Positions 28,242 through 37,677 of a stretch of 61,754 bases of DNA are shown here, piece after piece. How positions within the stretch are numbered: the stretch's first letter is position 1; each line of letters starts with the position of its first letter. The translations under genes were made by a program, and so were the position numbers. The DNA lies in contig JAEPQH010000021.1 of NCBI GenBank assembly GCA_017640605.1, forward strand, positions 1 through 61,754. The letters run 5' to 3'. The notes under the pieces are model-generated. The model searched no databases. It was not told the DNA's origin and saw only the letters and a list, made by a program, of their open reading frames with translations. This DNA is from Balneolaceae bacterium. GTDB lineage: Bacteria > Bacteroidota > Rhodothermia > Balneolales > Balneolaceae.

Positions 28242-31200
28242 TCAAATATGTGCCTGCTGTTTTTTGTTGAATAAGGCATTTTTTATCGATCCGAATAGAT
28301 TGCCAATCCAATGTATTACCTGTTTCAAGCCTAACGAAATGGCCGGTGTAATAAACAGTGTAAAAATAACGCCAAAAAGCAGACCAAAAATCACTGTTTT
28401 TGCTAAGGGTGACCAAATTTCTGCACCCGCACCCAACTCTAACGAAAGTGGAATCATCGAACAGATTGTGGTGATTGCAGTAAGAAGAACGGGGCGCATT
28501 CTTCGCTTACAAGCTTCCAGAATATTCTGCATAAATACAGAATTCTTATCCAGATTGAATTCCATGTTTCGGGTTCGTAAGTGCATGTAATCCACCAAAA
28601 CAATTCCATTATTGAGGATGATTCCAACCAGCATAAATAGCCCGATATTTCCGGTTGTACTCAGTGGCGAACCGCTGAGCATCAATCCTGCAAGAGCGCC
28701 AAATAATGCCATTGGAATACAAAACCAGATTACAAATGGATCACGGAAATTTTCGAATAACGAAGCCATTATCATGAACATGAGTACAATGGCCGCAATA
28801 CCCGCCCACATGAATTGATTCATTGCTTGTTCGGTTTCGAAACTGGCTCCGGTAAATTCATATCGGTACCCTTCCGGCATCACGATTTCTTCGTCAATAA
28901 AATTGGTGATGAGAGCCTTGTACTCTTCAGATTCTCCATTAAACTGAATGTTAACATCCAGCAAAATTTCGCGATTTCGTTTCGAGTAAGAATCCACACC
29001 TTTAGTCTCTACAAACTCACCTACTGCAACTACTGGAATGCGCTGATCTTCGTATTGTAGAACCTCCAGATCAAATAAATCTTCGCGTGAAGTTAAAGCA
29101 TCTTTTGAAGTTCGTACTTCGATTGGAATTTCTCGTCCTTCTGTTCTGAAAAATCCTGCCTGATTTCCAAGTGTTTGTGTGCGCAAATTACTGGCAACAT
29201 TGGCAACACCTGCATTTAGTAATCCAACTCGGTTACGGTCTACCACAAATTGTAATTCAGGGGTAGGATCAGTGCGCCCGTTATCTACGGATGTAATATT
29301 TGGATCGTCGAGTAGGCGTTCTTCAATTTGATTGGAGATTTTCAAAAGTTGCTCCATTTCGGGACCCACAAACGTTAGCCTAAGAGAATTGCCACCAAAG
29401 CTAAATCCACGACCCCCAAAATTTAAACCACCACCCTCAACTGAAGCACGCACAGTTGCACCCGGATAGGTAAGTTCTTGCCGAAGAGCAGCCGCCATTT
29501 CGTTGCTGGTTATTTCCCTTTCCTCAAGCGGCACTAATTTGATGGTAAAGCTGCCTCGGTTACTTTGTTCGGTCCACCGACTGCGCCCAATGTTCGATAC
29601 CAATGTTTCGATCTCAGGTTTGGCGAGCAGGATTTCCTCAAACTGCTTCATCACTTCTACCGTTTTTACGAGTTTTGTGCCTTCCTGAAGAGAAATATTT
29701 ACATCAATCTCACCGGAATCAGTTTCGGGGAATCCTTCTTTGTTGATGTTCTGAAATAAATAAACGGTTCCTCCAAGGATCCCGATCAATAGCATGGTGG
29801 GTAGCCACTTGTGGTGCAAAATCCAGTTCAGAATTTTTCCATATCCACCTTCTAACTTGTGCATGGCTTTAAATACAAAACCGCCTTTATTGAATTGGTC
29901 TAGATCCAATACCAATAATGCTACAACCGGAACTAAAATTATCGATGAAAGAAAGGAAATACCAATCGCAAAACTGATGGTGAGGGCAAATTCTCGGAAT
30001 AAGGTTCCTTGAACACCGGTAATGAGTGTAATGGGGATAAAAACTCCCAGAGTGGTTAGTGTGGAGCCGAGTAGTGGTCCGATTACTTCATTGGTTCCGG
30101 AGAGAGCGGCTTCCATTTTTGCGATCCCATCTTCCATTTTTCGGGCAATACTTTCTGAAACAACAATGGCATTATCAACTAATAATCCGATTGCCAAAGC
30201 TAGAGCAGAGATCGTAAAAATATTAAGTGTCAAACCTGCCGCATACATTGCTGCAAAACAAGCTGCAATCGAAACAGGAATAGAGATAGCTACCACAAGA
30301 GAAATTCTCCATCCACCCATAAAAATCAGAATGATAAGCACCACAACCAACAGCGCAATTAACGAAGATTGAGCCAGGTTGTTAATGGAATCGTCGATGG
30401 TTTGCCCTTCGTCGCTTAGAATTCGTAATTCAACATCAGGAGGTAGTTTTTCATTGATTTCAGGAACCACTGCTTTTACGGCATTTACGACATCCAGCGT
30501 GTTTGCATCCGAATTTTTCTGTACTTCGATGGATACACTATTATTCCCATTCACATTCACCAAACTGGTTACTTCGGTAAATCCATCCGAAACTTCAGCA
30601 ACATCACCAATACGAATTGGAACTCCGTTCTCCGCAACTTTGATAATGGTCTGGCGAATTTCGTCTACGGTTTTGTACATCGATTCTGCCCGCACACTGT
30701 AACTGATATTCTGCGCGAGCACATTACCCATCGGTAATTGTGTATTATTAGTAGAAATGGCGTTTTCAATTTCCTGTGGAACCAGGCTGTATTGGGCTAA
30801 ACGCATTGGTGAAACATCTACATAAATTCGTCGCTCCAGGCCTCCACGAGTATCCGCCGAGGCTAAACCAACTAGGCGTTCTAAACTTGGCTCAACCACT
30901 TCAATAGCGAGATTGCGGAGTTCATCCAATCCCTTTTGCGCAGAATTAATACTCAATTGCATGATGGGGCGGTTTTCCGGGTCGAACTGGAAAATTACCG
31001 GTTCGCGAGCCTGTTGGGGTAAATCGGCCCGGATTTGATCAATCGCTTTTTGAACTTTTAATTCCGTTTTTCTGATATCTGTGCCTTCATACAGGCGCAT
31101 GATAATGAATGCATTACCACGACTTACTCGTGCCTCCAGACTTTCAATACCTTCGATGGCAGAAACCGCACCTTCAATAGGTGTAACAATTATCCTGTCA

Positions 31201-31385
31201 ATATCCTCGGGTGCCACATTTTGGTAACCGGTTGAAATTGCCAAAACCGGGATATTCAACTTAGGAAAGAGCGTAACTCTCAGATTGGTGAGCGAGAATA
31301 TGCCGAATCCGACAATAATCAAAGTACACATGATTACAGTAATCGGGCGATTCAGAATTCCTCCGGTCAGGGTAAATTTCTTCAT
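28242..31385 (-). CDS. RND efflux transporter permease (second of pair)
   Basis: A 1047-residue inner-membrane RND pump of the AcrB/HAE1-like superfamily. It has a membrane helix at the N terminus (about 12-32), a porter domain, then TM2-6 near 340-500, a second periplasmic loop and the second helix bundle (about 860-1030). In TM4, where AcrB has an Asp-Asp proton relay, this protein has D404-N405 (GLLVDNAIVV). Its start overlaps the stop of the preceding permease gene by four bases (ATGA). Two different permeases with one adaptor suggest a heteromeric pump like MdtBC. Substrate unknown. Confidence 0.93.
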   Translation of the reverse strand: MKKFTLTGGILNRPITVIMCTLIIVGFGIFSLTNLRVTLFPKLNIPVLAISTGYQNVAPEDIDRIIVTPIEGAVSAIEGIESLEARVSRGNAFIIMRLYEGTDIRKTELKVQKAIDQIRADLPQQAREPVIFQFDPENRPIMQLSINSAQKGLDELRNLAIEVVEPSLERLVGLASADTRGGLERRIYVDVSPMRLAQYSLVPQEIENAISTNNTQLPMGNVLAQNISYSVRAESMYKTVDEIRQTIIKVAENGVPIRIGDVAEVSDGFTEVTSLVNVNGNNSVSIEVQKNSDANTLDVVNAVKAVVPEINEKLPPDVELRILSDEGQTIDDSINNLAQSSLIALLVVVLIILIFMGGWRISLVVAISIPVSIAACFAAMYAAGLTLNIFTISALALAIGLLVDNAIVVSESIARKMEDGIAKMEAALSGTNEVIGPLLGSTLTTLGVFIPITLITGVQGTLFREFALTISFAIGISFLSSIILVPVVALLVLDLDQFNKGGFVFKAMHKLEGGYGKILNWILHHKWLPTMLLIGILGGTVYLFQNINKEGFPETDSGEIDVNISLQEGTKLVKTVEVMKQFEEILLAKPEIETLVSNIGRSRWTEQSNRGSFTIKLVPLEEREITSNEMAAALRQELTYPGATVRASVEGGGLNFGGRGFSFGGNSLRLTFVGPEMEQLLKISNQIEERLLDDPNITSVDNGRTDPTPELQFVVDRNRVGLLNAGVANVASNLRTQTLGNQAGFFRTEGREIPIEVRTSKDALTSREDLFDLEVLQYEDQRIPVVAVGEFVETKGVDSYSKRNREILLDVNIQFNGESEEYKALITNFIDEEIVMPEGYRYEFTGASFETEQAMNQFMWAGIAAIVLMFMIMASLFENFRDPFVIWFCIPMALFGALAGLMLSGSPLSTTGNIGLFMLVGIILNNGIVLVDYMHLRTRNMEFNLDKNSVFMQNILEACKRRMRPVLLTAITTICSMIPLSLELGAGAEIWSPLAKTVIFGLLFGVIFTLFITPAISLGLKQVIHWIGNLFGSIKNALFNKKQQAHI

Positions 31386-34300
31386 ACAGTAACCTCTTCT
31401 TTAGCAAGTGGATCTTCTTTGTGAATAGCATCAAAACCAAGTTTACTCACACCTTTATTGATTAGGTTGTAAATGCTGGGTACTACAAATAGCATCAAAA
31501 ATGTTGACATTGTGAGTCCTCCGATAACCGTGCGTGCCATGGGGCTCCATGTTTCTGAACCTGAGCCAATCTCTAGTGCTAGCGGAACCATTGATAAAAT
31601 AGTAGTGAGTGCAGTCATCAAAATAGGACGCAGACGACGAGTAGCGCCTTGCACAATGGCTTCATGTCGGCTCATTCCTCTGGCTTGCAGAATTTTTATG
31701 TAATCGATCATCACAATTCCATTATTAACCACAATTCCGGATAACAGAATTAAGCCAACCATGGAGGTAACACTGATGGGTGTGCTGGTTAATCCAAGTA
31801 TGATTAATACCCCGGACAGAGCCAGTGGTATAGTGAAAATGATGATGAATGGCTCAATCAAACTCTCAAATTGCGAAGCCATTACCATGTAGGTTAATAT
31901 CCCGGCGATGGCAAAAGCAATGAGTAAGAAATTAAACGATTCAGCTTGTTCTTCTGCTGAGCCTGCGAGTGCGTAACGATAACCCTCCGGCCATTGAATT
32001 TCATCTAGTAAAACTCGCGCTTCGGCGGAAGCATTTTTTAAATCGATGTCATCAAGTTCAGTAAAAATTTCAACAACGCGCTCTTGGTCGATTCGGGTAA
32101 CGTTAGTGGGACCTGTGAAACGTTCTACACGTGCTAAATTACTAAGCGGCATCCATTCGCCGGTTGGTGTCTGAATCTGAATGTCTTCCAAATCAGAAGA
32201 GGCTGATTTTTGAAGAGGGTCGAGTTCAACCAAAACTTCAAACTCCACGCCCTGATCCACAAAACTCGTGGCAATGGAGCCCTGAACGGCATTACTTACC
32301 GCGCTGGCAACTTGATTAGTGTTCATACCTACTAACGAAATCCGCTCGCGATCCATTACCAATCGAAGCTCCGGGCGTCCTTGATCTGAAGTAGAATAAG
32401 CACTTACAACGCCATCAATTTGTAGTAAACGCTCTTTTACGCCTTCGGTTAAATCTTTCTTCACAGCCGGGTCAAAACCGAAGATTTGGACGATCAATCC
32501 GTTTTCACCATCCGGCGAGAGAGGATCAATCACAATTTCCTGAACATCCACACCGGGAACAATTTGTAAATCGGTTAATGCTTGGTTTACAATCTCAAAT
32601 TGCGTTCGATCCCGTTGATCTTGAGAAACCAGTTCTACCCGAATGGTACCGGTAAAACCACCTGGATTATCCGCGCCTTCAATTCCTTCTTTATCTCCGT
32701 AATCCGAAACAATAATCCGGGCTTCAGGAATGGTTCGGGTTAGTACGCTTTCCACTTGTTTAACCGAGCGCTCTAGTTCCAATAAACTTACTCCGGGTTC
32801 GCGGCTAACTTCTAATGTGAATGCATTTTCATCCACACGAGGAAAGAATTCACCACCTAAGGAATTAAAAATAGGCAGGGTTATCACAAAGAATAAAACT
32901 GCTGAGAAAATGATTAATCCACTGCGATGTAGACTTGAATCAAGCTGTCGTGAATAGATTTCTTCCAATTTTGCCAGCAGATTGCTAAAGAATAGCGCCA
33001 GTTTATTATCTGACTGAAATTTCGATTCTCCATCTCTGAAAAACTGTGACGTCATCATTGGGATCAATGTTAACGCAACGAGCGACGACACTGAGAGCGA
33101 GAAAGAAATGGTGAGGGCTAAGTCGCGAAATAGAAACCCTGCAATACCGGGCACAAATAAAATTGGGAGGAATACCACCAAGGTGGTTAGTGTTGAAATA
33201 ACTACCGGAACGGCCACTTCTTTCGCCCCCATCACAGCAGCATCTTTTCGGTTATGACCTTCTTCTCGGAAACGGAAAATGTTTTCCAGAACCACAACAG
33301 CGTCATCAACCACCAATCCAACAGCAAGTGTTAGGCCGGAAAGTGAAATGATATTGAGGCTTAAATTTGCGAAATCCATCACTGCAAAAGTGGTAATGAT
33401 AGAAACCGGGATTGAAATAGCGATTATCAGTGCAGAACGCCCACTACGCAAAAAGGCTAGCAGAATAAGTACAACTAAAATAATGGCCTGTAAGCCGGTA
33501 AGCAGCAAGTTCTCGATCGACATTTTAATGAACTCGGCTTTATTTGTAAGCACTTCTACTTGAATATCTTCAGGCAAACTCTGTTTGATGACGTCTAAAC
33601 TTGCAATAACTTCATCAGCAGCAACCACCACATTTGCATCACTTTGGCGATAAATGTTGATGATGATTCCGTCTTCACCATTTACCTGTACGTTGCCAAT
33701 TGGCTGGGCTATCCCATCTTCAACCTTAGCTACATCCTTTAGGAAAAGTGTTTGTCCATCACGAACTTCGATAACTGTATTTCGGATTTGCTCAACCGTT
33801 TTTAGTTCGCCCATGGTTCTGAGTGAATACACGGTGTTACCCTCGATAAGTTGGCCGGCAGGAACCTGAATATTTTCAGCAGATAGGCGTGAAGAAATAT
33901 CTGAAATGGTAACATCGTACAAGCGCATTTTCTCGCTATCGATGGTTACATTGATCTGGCGCTCCAATCCACCGGAAGTTTCAGCTGATGCGATCCCATT
34001 AATACGCTCAACCCGTTGTTCAAGAATTTGGGTAGCATAGGTGCGTAAATCACGCGAAGATCGGACATCAGAGGTAACAGCAAGAACCACTATAGGTTCC
34101 TGATTGGGATCGTAACTAAATACAAGTGGGGTTTCTGCATCTCTCGGAATTGATCTGGATACGAACCCTAACTGTTTACGAACGTCGTTTTCTGCTTCAT
34201 AGAGATCCGTTCCCCAATTGAAATTTAGCTTTACAACCGATGCACCTTGGCTCGAAAGTGAACGAACCCGGCGAATTCCACTAATACTTCCAACCTGCTC

Positions 34301-34507
34301 TTCGATGGGGCGGGTTACTAAAGCTTCGATGTCTTCGGGGGCAACACCTTCGTATCCTGTGTAGATGGTGATTGTTGGAAAACTAACATCCGGATATAAA
34401 TTCAGGCGAAGTTGAGAAACTCCGAAAATGCCAAATCCAATAAGGATAAGGCTGACCATGAGAAATGTGATTGGGCGTTGAACCGCCAGTTTTGATAAGC
34501 CGCCCAT
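31382..34507 (-). CDS. RND efflux transporter permease (first of pair)
   Basis: A 1041-residue RND pump permease with the usual two-fold repeat: TM1 at about 12-30, porter domain with YPDVSFPTITIYTGYEGVAP, TM2-6 at about 335-495, a second porter loop, and C-terminal helices with LILLSGIVVNNGIVMIDYI. The TM4 proton-relay pair D401-D402 is intact (GLVVDDAVVV), unlike its downstream partner. It starts two bases after the adaptor gene and overlaps the next permease gene by four bases, so all three are one translational unit. Likely expels drugs, bile-like or other amphiphilic compounds; substrate cannot be read from sequence. Confidence 0.95.
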   Translation of the reverse strand: MGGLSKLAVQRPITFLMVSLILIGFGIFGVSQLRLNLYPDVSFPTITIYTGYEGVAPEDIEALVTRPIEEQVGSISGIRRVRSLSSQGASVVKLNFNWGTDLYEAENDVRKQLGFVSRSIPRDAETPLVFSYDPNQEPIVVLAVTSDVRSSRDLRTYATQILEQRVERINGIASAETSGGLERQINVTIDSEKMRLYDVTISDISSRLSAENIQVPAGQLIEGNTVYSLRTMGELKTVEQIRNTVIEVRDGQTLFLKDVAKVEDGIAQPIGNVQVNGEDGIIINIYRQSDANVVVAADEVIASLDVIKQSLPEDIQVEVLTNKAEFIKMSIENLLLTGLQAIILVVLILLAFLRSGRSALIIAISIPVSIITTFAVMDFANLSLNIISLSGLTLAVGLVVDDAVVVLENIFRFREEGHNRKDAAVMGAKEVAVPVVISTLTTLVVFLPILFVPGIAGFLFRDLALTISFSLSVSSLVALTLIPMMTSQFFRDGESKFQSDNKLALFFSNLLAKLEEIYSRQLDSSLHRSGLIIFSAVLFFVITLPIFNSLGGEFFPRVDENAFTLEVSREPGVSLLELERSVKQVESVLTRTIPEARIIVSDYGDKEGIEGADNPGGFTGTIRVELVSQDQRDRTQFEIVNQALTDLQIVPGVDVQEIVIDPLSPDGENGLIVQIFGFDPAVKKDLTEGVKERLLQIDGVVSAYSTSDQGRPELRLVMDRERISLVGMNTNQVASAVSNAVQGSIATSFVDQGVEFEVLVELDPLQKSASSDLEDIQIQTPTGEWMPLSNLARVERFTGPTNVTRIDQERVVEIFTELDDIDLKNASAEARVLLDEIQWPEGYRYALAGSAEEQAESFNFLLIAFAIAGILTYMVMASQFESLIEPFIIIFTIPLALSGVLIILGLTSTPISVTSMVGLILLSGIVVNNGIVMIDYIKILQARGMSRHEAIVQGATRRLRPILMTALTTILSMVPLALEIGSGSETWSPMARTVIGGLTMSTFLMLFVVPSIYNLINKGVSKLGFDAIHKEDPLAKEEVTV

Positions 34508-34509
34508 AA

Positions 34510-35919
34510 TTAATTATTAGAAGCGTTAGCAGTTCGCAAACTATCCATATATGCACGTCGCTCGTCTTGGCTCATATTTTGCAAGCGTTGACGCATTTTT
34601 TGTCGCTCTTCATCGCTCATATTTGCGAAAGCAGCAGCTCGATTTCCACCATTAGCATTTCCTTGTTGTGCAGATGATCCTCCACGGCTTGAAGCATCCC
34701 ATCCACCTCCACCGGAGCCACTTGCAACAGCCGAGCCTTCCGGTGAGCTAAAATCTGATCCTGTTGCAACTCTGATCTTTCCACCATCTTTTAAACTCGC
34801 TTGGCCGGTAACAATGATATCATCGCCAGGACGTAAACCAGAGAGCACTTCAATTTTATCTCCTTGTTCTATTCCTAATTGCAATGGGCGTAATTCAGCA
34901 ACCGTATCTCCAACAGAAACAAAAACTGAATAAGTGCGGTCAAGAGTTATTGTATTAGACTCCGGCTCAACTACGGTTTCAACTTTTTCTACCAATGCGC
35001 TTCTTGGTACAACTACTGCTTGTGGTTTAAATTCTATATCGATAATACTTTCGGTAAGTACGCCGGGATAGATACTTGGGCCAGAGTTTGTAAGCGTAAT
35101 CACAACTTCGCCCAATCCTGTGGTAGGATCTAATTGTGGACTTTTTCTGCTGATAACACCCTCAGCGGTTGCATCACTTTCGTTAGAAACACGCAGTTTA
35201 ACGCGTTGGCCAATTTTCACAAACCTCCAATCCTGAACAGGTAGAAATACACGCGATTCGTAACCAACCAAATTTGCCACTTCAAAAATGGGTTGCGAAG
35301 CATTAGCGATGTCTCCTTCTTCACCGGTACGTGAAATAATTACACCGCGAACCGGTGATCGTACTTCGGTAAAACTAAAATTTTCTCTCGCTTGTGTTAG
35401 GGATGCTTTGGCTGCTTCGTAAGCGGCTACCGAACTTTGGTAAGCAGCTTGGGCAGTTTCTACTTCAGCTATACTAGTCAAATCACGGTCTTGTAATGTG
35501 CGCAAGCGGAAGTATGCGGCGCTGTCTCTCGAAACTGCAATTTTACTTTGGGCAACTTGCGCCTCTGCTTGTAATAATTGATCACGAAAAGTAGCATCGT
35601 TGATTTTTGCTAAAAGCTGACCTTGTCGTACCGTATCACCGAGATCTACATAAAAACGAGTGATACGATTAGAAACTTGCGGTGTAATTGAGATTACGTC
35701 CTGAGCTTTAATAGTACCAAAAGAGCGAACCTGATCTGCAATGGGTTGTAACGATACATTTTGGGTTTCAACACTGGTTACACGGTTACCGCCGCCACCG
35801 GCTCCCCAACCTCCCCATCCTCCGCCACCGCGGGAATTTGCGCTGCTTTCTTCTTCAGAGCCACCACAGCCCATAATTACGATCGATAGAACTAATGCCG
35901 AAAAGAGTAAATTTTTCAC
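34510..35919 (-). CDS. RND efflux periplasmic adaptor (HlyD/AcrA family lipoprotein)
   Basis: A 469-residue membrane-fusion protein. It has a lipobox IMGC (Cys18), then an unusual Gly/Trp-rich linker (about 30-45), the barrel-sandwich and hairpin domain (about 60-230; TVRQGQLLAKINDATFRDQLLQAEA and VRSPVRGVIISRTGEEGD), a beta-barrel domain, and a membrane-proximal domain ending LRPGDDIIVTGQASLKDGGKI. After about residue 395 comes a Gly/Ser-rich linker and a charged helical tail (MSDEERQKMRQRLQNMSQ) not usual in AcrA-type adaptors. First gene of the efflux operon; no outer-membrane TolC-type gene accompanies it. Confidence 0.92.
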   Translation of the reverse strand: MKNLLFSALVLSIVIMGCGGSEEESSANSRGGGGWGGWGAGGGGNRVTSVETQNVSLQPIADQVRSFGTIKAQDVISITPQVSNRITRFYVDLGDTVRQGQLLAKINDATFRDQLLQAEAQVAQSKIAVSRDSAAYFRLRTLQDRDLTSIAEVETAQAAYQSSVAAYEAAKASLTQARENFSFTEVRSPVRGVIISRTGEEGDIANASQPIFEVANLVGYESRVFLPVQDWRFVKIGQRVKLRVSNESDATAEGVISRKSPQLDPTTGLGEVVITLTNSGPSIYPGVLTESIIDIEFKPQAVVVPRSALVEKVETVVEPESNTITLDRTYSVFVSVGDTVAELRPLQLGIEQGDKIEVLSGLRPGDDIIVTGQASLKDGGKIRVATGSDFSSPEGSAVASGSGGGGWDASSRGGSSAQQGNANGGNRAAAFANMSDEERQKMRQRLQNMSQDERRAYMDSLRTANASNN

Positions 35920-36094
35920 TGATATATTGATGAATTAGATTTGTATCCTAAGACTCGAAATTTCGCTAAATAGTTCAGTAAGAATGAGTTTTAGCATGTA
36001 AAAAAAAGCAATCCATGGTTTACATTTTGAAATGAATAGGTGCTATTGATTCCGTAATTTGTATTTCCAAAATCCACCTCAAAATTACTCATAC

Positions 36095-36754
36095 ATGAAA
36101 TTTTTTATTGATACCGCAAACCTCGAAGAAATACAGGAAGCTAACGATCTTGGTGTTCTCGATGGCGTAACTACTAATCCCAGCTTGTGTGCGAAAATCG
36201 GAGTTCGTGATTTTGAAGGACACATCAAAAAGATTTGTGATATCGTTGAAGGGGATGTCTCAGCAGAAGTGGTGTCAACTACTTATAACGAAATGGTGGA
36301 AGAGGGTCGTAAGATTGCTAAGATTGCGGATAACGTGGTGGTGAAAATCCCTTTGATTAAAGACGGGATAAAAGCCATAAAAACATTTTCTGAAGAAGGC
36401 ATCAAAACTAATTGTACGCTATGCTTTTCTTCAACCCAGGCATTAATTGCTGCCAAAGCAGGTGCAACTTACATCTCTCCATTTATTGGCAGATTGGATG
36501 ATATATCTACAGATGGTATGCAACTGATTCGTGATATTGTTGAGATTTATGTGAATTACGGCTTTCCTACCGAAGTACTTGCTGCAAGTATTCGTCACCC
36601 AATGCATGTTGTTGATTGCGCAAAAGCAGGTGCTGATGTAGCAACCATGCCATTGAGTGTAATTAATGGATTGCTAAAACATCCATTAACCGACAATGGA
36701 TTGGCTCGTTTCCTGAAAGATTGGGAAGATTTGCAGGAAAGTTTAAAGAGTTAA
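36095..36754 (+). CDS. fsa: Transaldolase / fructose-6-phosphate aldolase family protein
   Basis: A 219-residue class I aldolase of the short TalC/FSA type (about 210-220 residues, versus more than 300 for classical transaldolase). It has the N-terminal motif [13 protein letters not shown], the GVTTNPSL block (24-31) and the Schiff-base lysine K84 in VVVKIPL. The enzyme acts in the non-oxidative pentose phosphate pathway or cleaves fructose-6-phosphate; transaldolase activity is usual outside enterics. The ATG at 36095 was preferred over an in-frame start 12 codons upstream because the conserved N terminus begins here. It is convergent with the CIA30-like gene, with a 4-base gap. Confidence 0.92.
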   Translation: MKFFIDTANLEEIQEANDLGVLDGVTTNPSLCAKIGVRDFEGHIKKICDIVEGDVSAEVVSTTYNEMVEEGRKIAKIADNVVVKIPLIKDGIKAIKTFSEEGIKTNCTLCFSSTQALIAAKAGATYISPFIGRLDDISTDGMQLIRDIVEIYVNYGFPTEVLAASIRHPMHVVDCAKAGADVATMPLSVINGLLKHPLTDNGLARFLKDWEDLQESLKS

Positions 36755-36758
36755 TAAA

Positions 36759-37289
36759 TCACTTAATAGTGATGTAATCTATTTCGAGTAAAAAACTCGC
36801 TTCCTTTTTTTCTTTTGATATGAATCCAAGTCTCCGAAACGGCTTGGATTTTTTTTGTTCAAACTTTTGGCCGGTAAAATCACCCATCCGGGTTTGGTAG
36901 AGCTCTTCTACGTTAATTATTTTCGTAACCCATTGTCCATCAGTTTTTGTAAGTGGATATGAGAAATAGGGAAGATAAAACTGATTGTATTGTTCTAGCA
37001 TCAAGGCGAAATCTAAGCCTTCCAGCTTGTAGCGGATTTCAATGGTGTTGGCTTGCGCTAAATCAAGTTGCAGTCGTTTACTGCGGAGGGAGGCAAACCC
37101 GCCATTATTCGCAAAAGAAATAGCTCCTTCAAAATGAATACGATTTTCAGATAAGTAGGCATTACCAATGGATCTGCCTCCCATAACACCATCGTTTATT
37201 ACTAACCAATTGGTGCCAGACTTGGAACTGCCAAAGTCGTAATTGAGAATAGGATCTGAAAAAAGAAGAAGGAGTAGTAGTGTTATCAT
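36759..37289 (-). CDS. CIA30 family protein (complex I intermediate-associated protein 30-like)
   Basis: A 176-residue protein with a short hydrophobic N terminus (probable signal peptide, about 1-14). The CIA30 galactose-binding-like fold is recognisable from NDGVMGGRSIGNAYL (about 31-45), the FEGAISFANNGGFASLRS block (about 53-70) and the C-terminal FRRLGFISKEKKEASFLLEIDYI. Eukaryotic CIA30/NDUFAF1 assists respiratory complex I assembly, but many bacterial homologues occur without any such evidence, so the exact role is unknown. It stands alone on minus, convergent with the aldolase gene. Confidence 0.8.
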   Translation of the reverse strand: MITLLLLLLFSDPILNYDFGSSKSGTNWLVINDGVMGGRSIGNAYLSENRIHFEGAISFANNGGFASLRSKRLQLDLAQANTIEIRYKLEGLDFALMLEQYNQFYLPYFSYPLTKTDGQWVTKIINVEELYQTRMGDFTGQKFEQKKSKPFRRLGFISKEKKEASFLLEIDYITIK

Positions 37290-37391
37290 GAGGAAACTAT
37301 TTACTTCTTAGAAGTACCTAAACCCCATTTTTCATTCCGTTAAAGGAACGGTTTTTTGTAAAGGATTGTGTTGTGAGAAATTCAATTTCTT

Positions 37392-37631
37392 ATGGATCCC
37401 ATCAAAAATATTGTACTAGGAACAACATTATTCTTGATCGTATATGTTGTATTAGCATCCATTCCAAGTGTGCCTGTGAGACTGATAATTGGTATGTTTT
37501 CTCTGAGTCCTTTCCTAATTATCTATATGGTGTGGAGGGTGTTAACTGCTGGTGAGTCTTCACTGGAAACCTTCGAGGAATCCTTTTACGAAGATCATGA
37601 ATACCAAAGAGTTAAATCACCTATAAAATAA
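37392..37631 (+). CDS. Small two-span membrane protein, unknown function
   Basis: A 79-residue protein with two hydrophobic segments (about 6-25 and 29-51) and an acidic C-terminal tail (SLETFEESFYEDHEYQRV). I do not recognise the family. Real-gene evidence: ATG start, coherent two-helix hairpin topology, no larger overlapping frame, and a stop at the edge of a hairpin terminator. It stands alone between the CIA30-like and phytoene-desaturase-like genes. Confidence 0.65.
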   Translation: MDPIKNIVLGTTLFLIVYVVLASIPSVPVRLIIGMFSLSPFLIIYMVWRVLTAGESSLETFEESFYEDHEYQRVKSPIK

Positions 37632-37633
37632 AA

Positions 37634-37658
37634 AAGGTTCAGAAAATCTCTGAACCTT
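37634..37658 (-). terminator. Intrinsic terminator of the crtI-like transcript
   Basis: A 10-bp perfect stem AAGGTTCAGA / TCTGAACCTT with a 5-base loop, followed on minus by a T-run (A-run at 37627-37635). It also immediately follows the small membrane protein gene on plus and may serve both. Confidence 0.85.
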
Positions 37659-37677
37659 AGTTTGATTGGAAACCTTG

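Noticed and set aside
30022-30372. 116-codon open frame antisense to an RND permease gene
   Set aside because: Shadow of the membrane-protein coding sequence; Thr/Ile-rich with no recognisable family.
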